Part shown: piece by piece, positions 54,289-63,293 of the stretch
How the letters are laid out: the number at the start of each line of letters is the position of its first letter
Numbering within the stretch: the first letter of the stretch is position 1
Notes under the pieces: generated by a model
What the model saw: the letters and a program-made list of their open reading frames with translations, nothing else
What the model was told of the DNA's origin: nothing
The model's database searches: none
Program-made: the position numbers and the translations under genes
Assembly (NCBI RefSeq): GCF_024449095.1
Contig: NZ_CP024628.1
Span: 868,001-932,000 of the forward strand
Direction of reading: 5' to 3'
Source: Vibrio coralliilyticus
GTDB taxonomy: Bacteria > Pseudomonadota > Gammaproteobacteria > Enterobacterales > Vibrionaceae
DNA length: 64,000 bases

Positions 54289-54562
54289 GTTGAAGTTAGC
54301 GTACGATAAAATAAATATTTACCCTCTTTTTCCACACCTTTCTATTTTCAATACCCCCAAGCCACTAATAACAAATTTATAAAGTTATTTATTCTATAAT
54401 GTTAAATAATTAGATAACAAAAGAGTAAATTAAGGACGAGCATATGTGTTTACTTATTTTGTTGATACATGAATCAAGATCTTGATGGACAAAAAATAGC
54501 CGTTGCATTTAATAACGCTTAGTTATATTTTGTTTCGAAAGATTAATATTTTATAAATTAAA
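54289..54562. promoter_or_regulatory. AT-rich gap before the prtV-linked small gene
   Basis: The gap has no credible gene. A TATAAT hexamer at 54395-54400 is a candidate -10 without a good -35. ATCAAGATCTTGAT at 54473-54486 is a perfect 14-bp palindrome about 80 bases before the small gene. Confidence 0.5.
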
Positions 54563-54826
54563 ATGAAATTTGTCAGTTGTCTGTTAACACTTCTTTCTTC
54601 TGCCGTTATAGCAAATCCACAACCTGATGATGAGAAACTCATTGCTTCTTTAATTGAACGCGGTGTTATTTGCGATAATCAAACCTATGAAGAAAAACAA
54701 GAATCTCTCCAGATTTATCTTGCTAATAGATTCGACAAAAAAAACAAAAACGATAAGAAAGATAATAACACCAATATAAAAAACAACCCGACTGAACAAA
54801 AGTGTATTTCAGCAATTAAGAAATAG
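54563..54826 (+). CDS. Small exported protein resembling the PrtV propeptide
   Basis: The 87-residue product has a signal peptide (MKFVSCLLTLLSSAVIA, cleavage before NPQ). Its mature N-terminal half aligns without gaps to the N-terminal pro-domain of the PrtV protease encoded 118 bases downstream. DEKLIASLIERGVI matches NEEKIIEMLVRKGVL, and EEKQESLQIYLANRF matches EEQKNALDNYLNTKL; I count about 12 identities in 35 positions plus many similar residues. The C-terminal part is Lys/Asn-rich and low in complexity. Two cysteines remain after cleavage and could form a disulfide. A stand-alone inhibitor, chaperone or decoy of the protease is an inference. No strong ribosome-binding site is seen, and the gene is AT-rich. 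Confidence 0.7.
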   Translation: MKFVSCLLTLLSSAVIANPQPDDEKLIASLIERGVICDNQTYEEKQESLQIYLANRFDKKNKNDKKDNNTNIKNNPTEQKCISAIKK

Positions 54827-54944
54827 CTCAGGCTGAAAGTCACTTAAAAGGAATCTTCCCATTGATTGGGATTTTGTTGTTCACGCAACGTTATAACCGC
54901 TTAATAAGTGGTATTTGGCAATCAAAATATAATAAGGAAATAAT

Positions 54945-57701
54945 ATGAGTCCTATGAGGAAAACACTGCTGGCAACAGCGGTGCTGACCCTTTTTAGTGT
55001 CAGTGGTCACGCCAAAACACCTATAGATTTAGGTGTGATGAACGAAGAAAAAATTATCGAGATGCTCGTTAGAAAAGGGGTTCTTGATAAAAATTCGTCG
55101 GTAGAAGAGCAAAAAAACGCCCTTGATAACTACTTAAACACAAAGCTTAATGGAGGCTTCAAAGGAGACGCTCAATTCGGCAAGAAAGCGCTGGAGCAGC
55201 GAGCTAAGATCCTAAAGTCTATCGAAGCAAAGAAAGGTCACCATAAAGCACATGTGTTTGCTTTTGATTTATCACAAAAGCGTACAGACAAAGTCCTTGC
55301 CCTACTCGTCGACTTCCCTGACTTACCTTGGGATGAAAACCGACTGACCTCCGAGCATACCGAGATGCTCTACGATAGTTACAAACCCGAACACTACCAG
55401 AACCTACTCTTCTCAGGTGCAGGCTATCTTGGCCCGAATGGAGAAAACCTCATCTCCATGCGTCAATATTACGAAAGTGAGTCAGGTGAAAGCTATAGCG
55501 TAGCTGGTCAAGCGGCTGGCTGGTACCGAGCGTCGAAGAACGCGTCTTTCTACGGGGGTAACTCTCCTACAACGGACAATGATCTCAATGCTCAAGAGTT
55601 AGTACGTGAAGCCTTAAACCAGTTAGCACAAGATCCAAGTATTAATCTGGCCGACTACGATATTGAAGATCGTTATGATTACGATGGTGACGGCAACTTC
55701 CGTGAGCCTGATGGCGTCATTGACCACCTGATGGTATTCCACTCTTCGGTGGGTGAGGAAGCCGGTGGTGGTGTCTTAGGTGATGATGCAATTTGGTCTC
55801 ACCGCTATAATTTAGGTAAGTATCATGTGCTTGAAGGTACGTCTAGCACCGTCCCTGGGCGTTTCGACGGTAAATATGCCGCATTTGATTACACTATCCA
55901 ACCTATTGATGCCGCAGCAGGTGTCTGTGCTCACGAATATGGGCACGATCTCGGCCTTCCAGATGAGTACGACACTCAGTACACAGGTAAAGGTGAACCC
56001 GTCTCTTACTGGTCTATCATGTCTTCAGGTAGCTGGGCAGGAAAAATTGGGGGCACACAACCAACCGCATTCAGCTCGTGGGCAAAACAATTTTTACAAG
56101 AATCCATTGGCGGTAAATGGATTGCTAACCAAACCATCTCTGCAGATGCTCTATCGAGCAAAGGTGAAGAGATTACGCTGTATCAGACGATCGACAATGA
56201 CAAGCAAAACATGGTTCGCATTGACTTACCAGTCAAACGAACTGAAGGTCACAAACCGTTCGCGGGCAATTATAGCTTCCATTCAGGTAAAGGCGATGAC
56301 CTAAAGAACAAGATGTCTCGTCAACTGACTCTACCAGAAGGCAACAGCGTCAAGCTGACGTTTAAAGCTTGGTATCAGATCGAAAAAGACTATGACTACG
56401 CTCGAGTGCTTATCAACGGTCAGCAGATCGAAGGTAACATAACAACCATGGATGACCCATACAACACAGGTCTTGTTCCAGCCATCGCTGGCGAATCTGA
56501 CGGTTGGATTGATGCCGAGTTCGATCTATCTCAGTGGGCAGGTCAAACCATTGAACTGAGTTTCGATTATGTGACCGATGGCGGCTTAGCTATGGAAGGT
56601 CTTCACCTCGATAATATTTCCATTGTGGCTGACGGTAACACAACTCTGATCGATGATGCGGAAGATCAATCTAGTTTTACATTCGATGGTTATCGGTTAA
56701 ATGATGGCTTCAATGAAGCTGCTCATTACTACTTACTGCAATGGCGTAGTCACAACGATGTCGATGAAGGTTTGAACAACATCAAACGCTTTGGCAAGCT
56801 GATGTCATTCGAGCCAGGGCTGATCGTTTGGTATGTAGATGAATCCATGACGGATAACTGGGTAGGTAAACACCCTGGTGAAGGTTGGCTAGGTGTTGTC
56901 GATGCTGATCAAAACGCCATGATTTGGGCAAATTCAGGAACAGCAGCGCAAACACGATACCAAGTTCGTGATGCAGCTTTCTCTTTAAATGACCAGAAAC
57001 CAATGCGTCTGGAGAACAGCGACGGTGATGTACTTGAAGATGTGAGCCTGATTGGTAATGCCTATTTCGCTGACAACCAAGACTACTCAAACCCTCAAGC
57101 ACCAGATGCAGGCCGACTTCTCACTGAACACGGTGTTCAAATTGAAGTGATCAACCAAGCTACAGACAACACTTACGGTGTAATCAAAGTATCGAAAGCA
57201 GAAGCGCCTAATCAGCCGCCGGTTGCTGCATTTACGCTGTCTATTGATGGTTTGAAGGTTACTGCAACCAACACGAGTTCAGACAGCGATGGCTCTATTG
57301 TCGCTTACGACTGGGATTTTGGTAACGGTGAGTCGAGCAATGAGAGTACTCCTACATGGACTTACCTCAATGACGGCAGTTATACAGTATCTTTAACAGT
57401 GACGGATGATCGTGGTGACCAGCACACAACGACAGAAACCATTACAGTAGAAGCTGACAACCTACTCCCAACCGCCAGTGCACGCTACATACACCTTGGT
57501 CGCTGGGTCACTATGTGGTCAACAAGCTCAGATCCAGATGGCCGCATCGTTGATACTGAATGGGTTCTACCAAACGGAAAAGTGAAACGTGGACGCATAT
57601 TTACTTCTATCTTCCCGAGCTACGGTAAGCAAGAAGTCCGCTTGACCGTCATGGACAACAACGGTGATAAAGTCACTAAAATCATAACTGTCGATCTATA
57701 A
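54945..57701 (+). CDS. prtV: PrtV-type secreted M6 metalloprotease
   Basis: PrtV is a secreted zinc protease of the M6 (immune inhibitor A) group linked to killing of grazers and host proteins in V. cholerae. The 918-residue product equals V. cholerae PrtV in length. It has a signal peptide (ending SGHA), a small N-terminal pro-domain (about 24-105), and the catalytic domain with VCAHEYGHDLGLPDEYD (HExxH) and SYWSIMSSGSWAG (Met-turn). An MAM-like region follows, then two C-terminal PKD domains (about 755-835 and 840-918, with YDWDFGNGESS and DTEWVLPNGK). AAGGAA precedes the ATG by five bases. It follows the small propeptide-like gene with only a weak hairpin (54857-54871) between. Confidence 0.95.
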   Translation: MSPMRKTLLATAVLTLFSVSGHAKTPIDLGVMNEEKIIEMLVRKGVLDKNSSVEEQKNALDNYLNTKLNGGFKGDAQFGKKALEQRAKILKSIEAKKGHHKAHVFAFDLSQKRTDKVLALLVDFPDLPWDENRLTSEHTEMLYDSYKPEHYQNLLFSGAGYLGPNGENLISMRQYYESESGESYSVAGQAAGWYRASKNASFYGGNSPTTDNDLNAQELVREALNQLAQDPSINLADYDIEDRYDYDGDGNFREPDGVIDHLMVFHSSVGEEAGGGVLGDDAIWSHRYNLGKYHVLEGTSSTVPGRFDGKYAAFDYTIQPIDAAAGVCAHEYGHDLGLPDEYDTQYTGKGEPVSYWSIMSSGSWAGKIGGTQPTAFSSWAKQFLQESIGGKWIANQTISADALSSKGEEITLYQTIDNDKQNMVRIDLPVKRTEGHKPFAGNYSFHSGKGDDLKNKMSRQLTLPEGNSVKLTFKAWYQIEKDYDYARVLINGQQIEGNITTMDDPYNTGLVPAIAGESDGWIDAEFDLSQWAGQTIELSFDYVTDGGLAMEGLHLDNISIVADGNTTLIDDAEDQSSFTFDGYRLNDGFNEAAHYYLLQWRSHNDVDEGLNNIKRFGKLMSFEPGLIVWYVDESMTDNWVGKHPGEGWLGVVDADQNAMIWANSGTAAQTRYQVRDAAFSLNDQKPMRLENSDGDVLEDVSLIGNAYFADNQDYSNPQAPDAGRLLTEHGVQIEVINQATDNTYGVIKVSKAEAPNQPPVAAFTLSIDGLKVTATNTSSDSDGSIVAYDWDFGNGESSNESTPTWTYLNDGSYTVSLTVTDDRGDQHTTTETITVEADNLLPTASARYIHLGRWVTMWSTSSDPDGRIVDTEWVLPNGKVKRGRIFTSIFPSYGKQEVRLTVMDNNGDKVTKIITVDL

Positions 57702-57749
57702 GGTTTCCCCGTTCCTTAACTTCCTACTCCTCTTATTTGAGTGAGATTT

Positions 57750-57778
57750 GAGCGCAACTTAAGTTGCGCTCTTTTTTT
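57750..57778 (+). terminator. Intrinsic terminator of prtV
   Basis: GAGCGCAACTT (57750-57760) is followed directly by its complement AAGTTGCGCTC (57761-57771) and seven Ts. Confidence 0.9.
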
Positions 57779-58155
57779 ATCCATTACAGTTTTTTTTATT
57801 TTTATCATTATAGTAATCACCTTTTATTCTACGCATTACAGCCAAGTCTATTTTTATCCCATGTTCGGCTAATGTTTTTTTAACCGAAACATTAATAATG
57901 TCAAATGATACACTCAGTTTATTTCTATAAATCGCCACTTCAAAAAATAGCCATAAAATTCGACTTCTAAATGTTTAAAAATCAAACGCATTGCTTATTA
58001 ATTATTCCTAATCATTAAACACTCATTTATGGATAAAAATTTGATCTTGATTCAATCTCAATTCATTTATCAAATGAATACTTTGACTGTTCTATGTTAT
58101 ATATGCAAAAAATAATGAGTAAATACTCTACAATCAAAATAATAAGTGCATAATT
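57779..58155. promoter_or_regulatory. AT-rich promoter gap before tlh
   Basis: Nothing codes here. A 7-bp dyad AATGTTT/AAACATT (57871-57893) and a perfect dyad ATTCATTT-ATC-AAATGAAT (58061-58079) lie upstream of the hemolysin gene; the second is 77 bases before its ATG and may be an operator. No clear -35/-10 pair was found. Confidence 0.5.
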
Positions 58156-59400
58156 ATGAATAAAACGTTGATTTTAGCTAGCTGCATTTTGGCAACACCT
58201 ACCGTTTTTGCAGATAACTTACCAATGACACCAGAAGCTGTAACCGCAAGTTATGCTTCTGAAGTACAGGACACACAAACATACACTTATGTCCGGTGCT
58301 GGTACCGCCCTGCACAAAATCATGACGACCCTTCCACTGACTGGGAGTGGGCGCGTGATGATAACGGTGACTACTACACCATCGATGGGTATTGGTGGTC
58401 ATCGGTTTCATTCAAGAACATGTTCTATACCAACGCCTCTCAAACAGAGATAGAAAACCGCTGTAAAGAGACACTTGATGTTCATCATGACAGTGCCGAT
58501 CTTCTTTACTATGCCTCGGATAATCGTTTCTCATACAACCATAGTATTTGGACAAACGACAACGCTCTCAACAACAGAATCAATCGTATCATTGCTTTTG
58601 GAGATAGTTTGTCGGATACAGGTAACCTATACAATGGTTCCCAATGGGTATTTCCTAACCGCAACTCTTGGTTTCTTGGCCATTTCTCGAATGGCTTTGT
58701 ATGGACTGAATACTTAGCCCAGGCAAAAGGGGTCCCGCTGTACAACTGGGCAGTGGGTGGCGCTGCGGGCACCAACCAATATGTAGCCTTGACAGGGATT
58801 TATGATCAAGTTACGTCTTACTTAACCTATATGAAGATGGCAAAAAACTACAACCCTGAGAACAGTTTAATGACTCTTGAGTTTGGCCTAAATGACTTTA
58901 TGAACTATGGCCGAGAAGTGGCCGATGTTAAAGCAGATTTGAGCAGCGCATTGATTCGGTTAACGGAATCTGGAGCAAGTAACATTTTGCTTTTCACCTT
59001 ACCCGACGCAACTAAAGCTCCACAATTCAAGTATTCAAACCAAGAAGAAATTGATACCGTTCAAGCCAAGATTCTTGAGTTCAATGACTTTATTGAAGAG
59101 CAAGCAAGGTTATATCAAGATAAAGGGCTAAACGTGGTTCTGTATGACGCCCACGATATCTTCGATAAAATCACATCCAACCCTAAGCAGCATGGTTTTG
59201 AGAACTCAACGGATGCGTGTTTGAACCTCAATCGCAGTTCTTCTATTGACTACTTATACAGCCATGAGTTAACCAATGACTGTGCCTATCATAGCTCTGA
59301 TAAGTACGTGTTCTGGGGTGTCACTCACCCGACAACAGCAACGCATAAATATATTGCCGATCAAATCATTGCGACGAAGTTAGATCAATTCAACTTCTAG
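58156..59400 (+). CDS. tlh: Thermolabile hemolysin / lecithinase, GDSL phospholipase
   Basis: TLH is a secreted phospholipase A2/lysophospholipase (lecithin-dependent hemolysin) of vibrios. The 414-residue protein has a signal peptide (MNKTLILASCILATPTVFA) and an N-terminal beta domain (about 20-135, with VRCWYRPAQ and GYWWSSVSF). The SGNH hydrolase domain follows: FGDSLSDTGN with the nucleophilic Ser (about 153), GGAAGTN with the oxyanion Gly, FGLNDFMNYG with Asn, and WGVTHPTTATH with the catalytic Asp/His region. Length fits the family (about 418). It is monocistronic. Confidence 0.95.
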   Translation: MNKTLILASCILATPTVFADNLPMTPEAVTASYASEVQDTQTYTYVRCWYRPAQNHDDPSTDWEWARDDNGDYYTIDGYWWSSVSFKNMFYTNASQTEIENRCKETLDVHHDSADLLYYASDNRFSYNHSIWTNDNALNNRINRIIAFGDSLSDTGNLYNGSQWVFPNRNSWFLGHFSNGFVWTEYLAQAKGVPLYNWAVGGAAGTNQYVALTGIYDQVTSYLTYMKMAKNYNPENSLMTLEFGLNDFMNYGREVADVKADLSSALIRLTESGASNILLFTLPDATKAPQFKYSNQEEIDTVQAKILEFNDFIEEQARLYQDKGLNVVLYDAHDIFDKITSNPKQHGFENSTDACLNLNRSSSIDYLYSHELTNDCAYHSSDKYVFWGVTHPTTATHKYIADQIIATKLDQFNF

Positions 59401-59412
59401 AGTCAGTCCCTA

Positions 59413-59443
59413 TCAAAAGAGGCAAAGTCATTTGCCTCTTTTC
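59413..59443. terminator. Bidirectional terminator between tlh and the MFS gene
   Basis: AAAAGAGGCAAA (59415-59426) pairs with TTTGCCTCTTTT (59431-59442) across a four-base loop. Confidence 0.9.
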
Positions 59444-59459
59444 ATCCTTTAATGCATCA

Positions 59460-60629
59460 CTAAGCCGCTACACGCCTCACTCTGAAGACATTAATGCCGA
59501 ACAAAGTAATTACGGCAAGTACAAATGGAAGTACATAGATATTTAAGCTCTCCCACCCCACTGTCGCCTCTAACCAACCAGACAATAATGCAGTCATTGT
59601 CACACAGCTAAAGACAAAAAACTCGTTAAATGCCTGAGCCTTAGATTTGTTATGTGTCTCATAAGACTGACTGAACAAACTCGTAGCAGCAATAAACATA
59701 AAGTTCCATCCAACGCCGAGTAAAACAAGAGCCAATGAAAAATGCCAGATAGATTGTCCGTGGATATTGATTGCTACACACAGTACAAATAAGATAGCGC
59801 CAGTGAGGATCATCTGCCTTGCGCCATATTTCTCAATCAGTTTACCGGTGAAAAATGCTGGAACAAACATACCCAAAACGTGCCATTCAATAACCCCTGC
59901 GGCTTTCTCAAAATCGAAGCCACAACCAATCATTGCTAAAGGCGTTGCTGTCATCAAAATATTCATTACCGCATAAGCCACCATGGCAGCAAATACAGCT
60001 AACATGAAGTTAGGTGCTTTAATGATTTGCCTGATCGAATCTGGGCTATCTTTTGTTTTACTTAGCTGATGACTTGGAAATTCAATAGTTTGCAACAGGA
60101 ATAATGCGATGATGTTAAGTACAATGAGAGACATAAACGCCCCGACATAAAGTGAATCACCTGTCATCTGCTGTGAGTAAACAGCAAGGTTTGGCCCAAG
60201 AATAGCAGCCAGTACACCACCAGCCATAGATATTGAGATTGCTTGATGCCGTGCATTTTCCTTACAAACTTCTATGGCTGCAAAGCGGTATAAAGTCCCA
60301 AAGCCGATACCAATACCTAATAGAAAAGTGCCGAAACAAAACAAATAAAACTGCTCACTATACAGAGCGTATGTCGAAACAGACGCCCCCGTAATGCCCA
60401 CTAGATTCCCTAAGCTAAAGCCTTTTCGCCTACCGAACCTCCCCATGATCAAAGAGGCTGGAATAGTGGCACTCATCAAGCCAAGAAATTGCAGAGCTAC
60501 AGGCAAAGTAATCATACTTTCAATCGGTGCTATTTCCTTACCTACTAGTCCGATCACAGATATCAGGAGAATGTTTCCTGTCATCAACAATGCTTGACAC
60601 AGTGAGAGAATCCAAACGTTTCTGTTCAC
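59460..60629 (-). CDS. MFS transporter of unknown substrate
   Basis: The 389-residue protein has about twelve hydrophobic segments and the MFS motif A-like LIMGRFGRRKGFSLGN between helices 2 and 3, with GTFLLGIGIGFGTLYRF and FFTGKLIEKYGARQMI. The substrate is unknown. Its start overlaps the stop of the racemase gene by four bases (ATGA), so the two are translated together; a transporter of amino acids, or of D-amino acids made by the racemase, is a reasonable inference. Confidence 0.85.
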   Translation of the reverse strand: MNRNVWILSLCQALLMTGNILLISVIGLVGKEIAPIESMITLPVALQFLGLMSATIPASLIMGRFGRRKGFSLGNLVGITGASVSTYALYSEQFYLFCFGTFLLGIGIGFGTLYRFAAIEVCKENARHQAISISMAGGVLAAILGPNLAVYSQQMTGDSLYVGAFMSLIVLNIIALFLLQTIEFPSHQLSKTKDSPDSIRQIIKAPNFMLAVFAAMVAYAVMNILMTATPLAMIGCGFDFEKAAGVIEWHVLGMFVPAFFTGKLIEKYGARQMILTGAILFVLCVAINIHGQSIWHFSLALVLLGVGWNFMFIAATSLFSQSYETHNKSKAQAFNEFFVFSCVTMTALLSGWLEATVGWESLNIYVLPFVLAVITLFGINVFRVRRVAA

Positions 60630-61318
60630 TTTAATGCCTCTTTAACCGCTGCATTTGCGTGTATCTCTGCAGTATCGAATAAAGGAACTTCCGTGTCGTC
60701 CTCGCTAATGAGTAAGCCTATCTCAGTACATCCGAGAATCACCCCCTGTGCACCTTGCTCACCTAAATCTTCTATGACCGTTTTAAAGTCCTGTTTTGAT
60801 CTTACGCTCAGGGTACCAAGACACAGTTCATCATAGATGACGTCATGTATAAGTCGGCGCTGAACACCATTCGGAACAATAACCTCAATCCCAAATTTAT
60901 CCGTCAAACGTTGTTTGTAAAATGATTGTTCCATGGTAAATGCAGTACCAAGTAAGCCAACTTTATTGATTCCTTGTTCAACCAATACTTGACCTGTTGT
61001 ATCAGCAATATGTAGTAATGGAATAGAGATCGCCTCTTCTACCTGACTGGCTACTTTATGCATTGTATTGGTTGCAATAAGCACAAAGTCCACACCTGCT
61101 TTTTCTAGGGACTGGGCAGCATTACTCAGAATAACCGCTGTTTTCTCCCATTCGCCTTTATGTTGCAAAACTTCAATCTCCGCAAAATCGACGCTATTTA
61201 GAATCAACTTTGCAGAATGCAAGCCCCCTTTCTCAGCTTTGGTTGCTTGGTTAATCTGCTTGTAGTAGCTGACTGTTGACTCCCAGCTCATACCACCAAT
61301 AATACCAATTGTTTTCAT
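60626..61318 (-). CDS. Aspartate/glutamate racemase family, YgeA/RacX-like
   Basis: The 230-residue protein has the racemase signatures IGIIGGMSWESTVSYYKQIN, VDFAEI, ATNTMHKV and GVILGCTEIGLLI. In place of the two catalytic cysteines it has Thr (ATNTMH) and Cys (LGCTEI), as in the broad-spectrum racemase YgeA. The ATG at 61318 has AAGGGAAG just ahead; an upstream start is rejected. It is followed by an MFS gene with a four-base overlap. It probably interconverts L- and D-amino acids, but the substrate is not set by sequence. Confidence 0.88.
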   Translation of the reverse strand: MKTIGIIGGMSWESTVSYYKQINQATKAEKGGLHSAKLILNSVDFAEIEVLQHKGEWEKTAVILSNAAQSLEKAGVDFVLIATNTMHKVASQVEEAISIPLLHIADTTGQVLVEQGINKVGLLGTAFTMEQSFYKQRLTDKFGIEVIVPNGVQRRLIHDVIYDELCLGTLSVRSKQDFKTVIEDLGEQGAQGVILGCTEIGLLISEDDTEVPLFDTAEIHANAAVKEALK

Positions 61319-61400
61319 CGCACTTCCCTTCACATGATTACTACACCAATTAATCAAATGCGTAACAAAATTACAAGATGATTTCCAAGCTCACTGACAT

Positions 61401-61434
61401 AAAAAAGCCCTGAGTAGAATCACTCAGGGCTTTT
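61401..61434 (-). terminator. Intrinsic terminator of phaC
   Basis: GCCCTGAGT (61407-61415) and ACTCAGGGC (61422-61430) close on a six-base loop; the minus-strand product ends in TTTTTT, 20 bases past the phaC stop. Confidence 0.88.
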
Positions 61435-61452
61435 CAATTTCTATCACCAAAT

Positions 61453-63237
61453 TTAGCTGGTAACTTCTTCTTTGACGGGGAGCACTTGCTTGACATAGTC
61501 ACCAGGAGCAGGGCCAAGTACAGGGAACTGCTCGTTGCCTGTATTAAACGGCTCCACTTGCTCTTCTGGGCTAAAGCCTAATAGCCATTGATGCCAATGC
61601 GTCCACCACGATCCTTCAGTGTGCTGCGCATTACTTAACCATTCATCCGCGCTTTCATCTAAGCTGTCATTGGTCCAAAAACCGTATTTATTCTTAGATG
61701 GATGATTGACGATACCCGCAATGTGGCCAGACTCACCTAAAACGAACGTTTTATTACCACCAACGTTCAAAGCACCGCGATACGTACCCTGCCACAAGGC
61801 AATATGATCTTCTTTAGTGGATACAAAGTAGCTTGGAATCTTAATCTTATTGAGATCGATCCATACACCACCAATCTTGACACCCTTGTCCTGTACCAAT
61901 TTATTGTTCAAATACAGTTCACGAAGCATAAAGTTGTGACAGGTTGAACTGACATTGGTGCTATCACTGTTCCAGTACAACAGATCAAAATCTACTGGGC
62001 TTTGGCCTTTAAGATAGTTGTCTACATAGTAATTCCAGTAGAGGCTATTTTCACGAAGCAGGCTGAAAGTCACGCTCAAAGAGCGGCCATCCATATAGCC
62101 CTTAGCGTTATTCTGCGCTTCAATGGCACTGACAATCGTATCGTTGATGTATGCACCTACCTCTCCAGGTTGCGAGAAGTCGAGCAATGTAGTGAAGAAG
62201 GTTGCACTCTTAATACGTTTTTTCATTCGCTTCGCAGCATAGTAAGCAATAGTACTTGCCAATACAGTGCCACCAATGCAGTAACCCGCTGCGTTAATCT
62301 GCTCTTGTCCGGTAATATCTTCAATCGCAGATACTGCCTTGACCACACCATCCGTCACGTAGTCGCCAAACTCAACATGGCTTTGTGCCTTACCAGGGTT
62401 ACGCCACGACATCATAAATACCGAGTGTCCCTGTTCAAGCAGCCAACGAACCATTGAGTTTTTCTGGCGTAAATCAAGGATGTAATATTTGTTGATAAAT
62501 GGCGGCACGATTAAAAGTGGTGTTGCATACACTTTTTCCGTCATCGGACGATACTGAATTAACTCAAACAGTTCATTACGATAAACGACTTCACCTGCCG
62601 TATTAGCAACATCATCACCTAAACGAAACGCGTTATTGTTCGTCATGCGAATCTTTAAGATATCAGCACTCGACTCTGCGTCTTCTTTCAGTTGTTCTAA
62701 GCCTGCAAGAAGGTTTTCACCATTTTGCTCCAGAGTCAGTTTCAATAGCTCCGGGTTAGTCGCGATAAAGTTACTAGGAGACATCGCATTGATTGCTTGC
62801 CGAGAAAAGAAGCTAATGCGCTCTTTCGCTTTTTCATCTAAGCCTTCAATGCTATCGATAGTTTGTAGGTAAGTTTTACTGAAAAGTAAGTATGACTGTT
62901 TGATGAAGTTATAAAACACATCGTTTTGCCATTCTTCATTGGAGAAGCGTTTATCTCCTTTTTCCGCTTCAACAACAGATGTGTTGTTTTGTGCCAAAAC
63001 GACATTTTGCCAGATTTGCAGTTGCTGTTGCCACCAATCAGCTTGGATTTTCAACATAGTAGCTGGTTGGTTAGCTGCACTTTCGAAGAGTTTCGTTGTA
63101 TCTTCGAAATTGACTTCTTGCATGGCTTTGTTTAGAGGGGAATTAACGGCTGCCCTGCTTAGTTCTAGATCTTCCCACCATTGTTGATTGGTTTCCTGAA
63201 GCTTCACAAGGTAGTCCGAAAAGAAGTGTTGATACAT
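61453..63237 (-). CDS. phaC: Class I polyhydroxyalkanoate synthase
   Basis: PhaC polymerises 3-hydroxyacyl-CoA into storage polyester on granules. The 594-residue protein has the PhaC N-terminal domain (about 70-240) and an alpha/beta-hydrolase core with the lipase-like box AAGYCIGGTV (Gly-x-Cys-x-Gly, catalytic Cys near 324). NPGKAQSHVEFGDYV and the C-terminal SGHIAGIVNHPSKNKYGFW (catalytic His) are also present. The ATG at 63237 follows AGGAG; an earlier in-frame ATG lies within the upstream terminator region. It is last in a phaA-phaP-phaC operon. Confidence 0.94.
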   Translation of the reverse strand: MYQHFFSDYLVKLQETNQQWWEDLELSRAAVNSPLNKAMQEVNFEDTTKLFESAANQPATMLKIQADWWQQQLQIWQNVVLAQNNTSVVEAEKGDKRFSNEEWQNDVFYNFIKQSYLLFSKTYLQTIDSIEGLDEKAKERISFFSRQAINAMSPSNFIATNPELLKLTLEQNGENLLAGLEQLKEDAESSADILKIRMTNNNAFRLGDDVANTAGEVVYRNELFELIQYRPMTEKVYATPLLIVPPFINKYYILDLRQKNSMVRWLLEQGHSVFMMSWRNPGKAQSHVEFGDYVTDGVVKAVSAIEDITGQEQINAAGYCIGGTVLASTIAYYAAKRMKKRIKSATFFTTLLDFSQPGEVGAYINDTIVSAIEAQNNAKGYMDGRSLSVTFSLLRENSLYWNYYVDNYLKGQSPVDFDLLYWNSDSTNVSSTCHNFMLRELYLNNKLVQDKGVKIGGVWIDLNKIKIPSYFVSTKEDHIALWQGTYRGALNVGGNKTFVLGESGHIAGIVNHPSKNKYGFWTNDSLDESADEWLSNAQHTEGSWWTHWHQWLLGFSPEEQVEPFNTGNEQFPVLGPAPGDYVKQVLPVKEEVTS

Positions 63238-63257
63238 ATTGCTACTCCTATGATCGG

Positions 63258-63281
63258 AAAAAATGCCGCCTCTCGGCGGCA
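63258..63281 (-). terminator. GNRA-capped intrinsic terminator between phaP and phaC
   Basis: On the minus strand TGCCGCC-GAGA-GGCGGCA forms a 7-bp stem with a GAGA tetraloop, followed by six Ts. It starts 13 bases after the phaP stop and ends 21 bases before the phaC ATG. It should terminate most transcripts, so phasin can be made in excess over synthase. Confidence 0.8.
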
Positions 63282-63293
63282 AACAAGTCAGTG

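Noticed and set aside
55825..56304. 159-codon frame inside prtV
   Set aside because: It is an out-of-frame shadow of the conserved catalytic domain.
62002..62457. 151-codon frame antisense to phaC
   Set aside because: It is a shadow of the synthase catalytic domain, without start signals.
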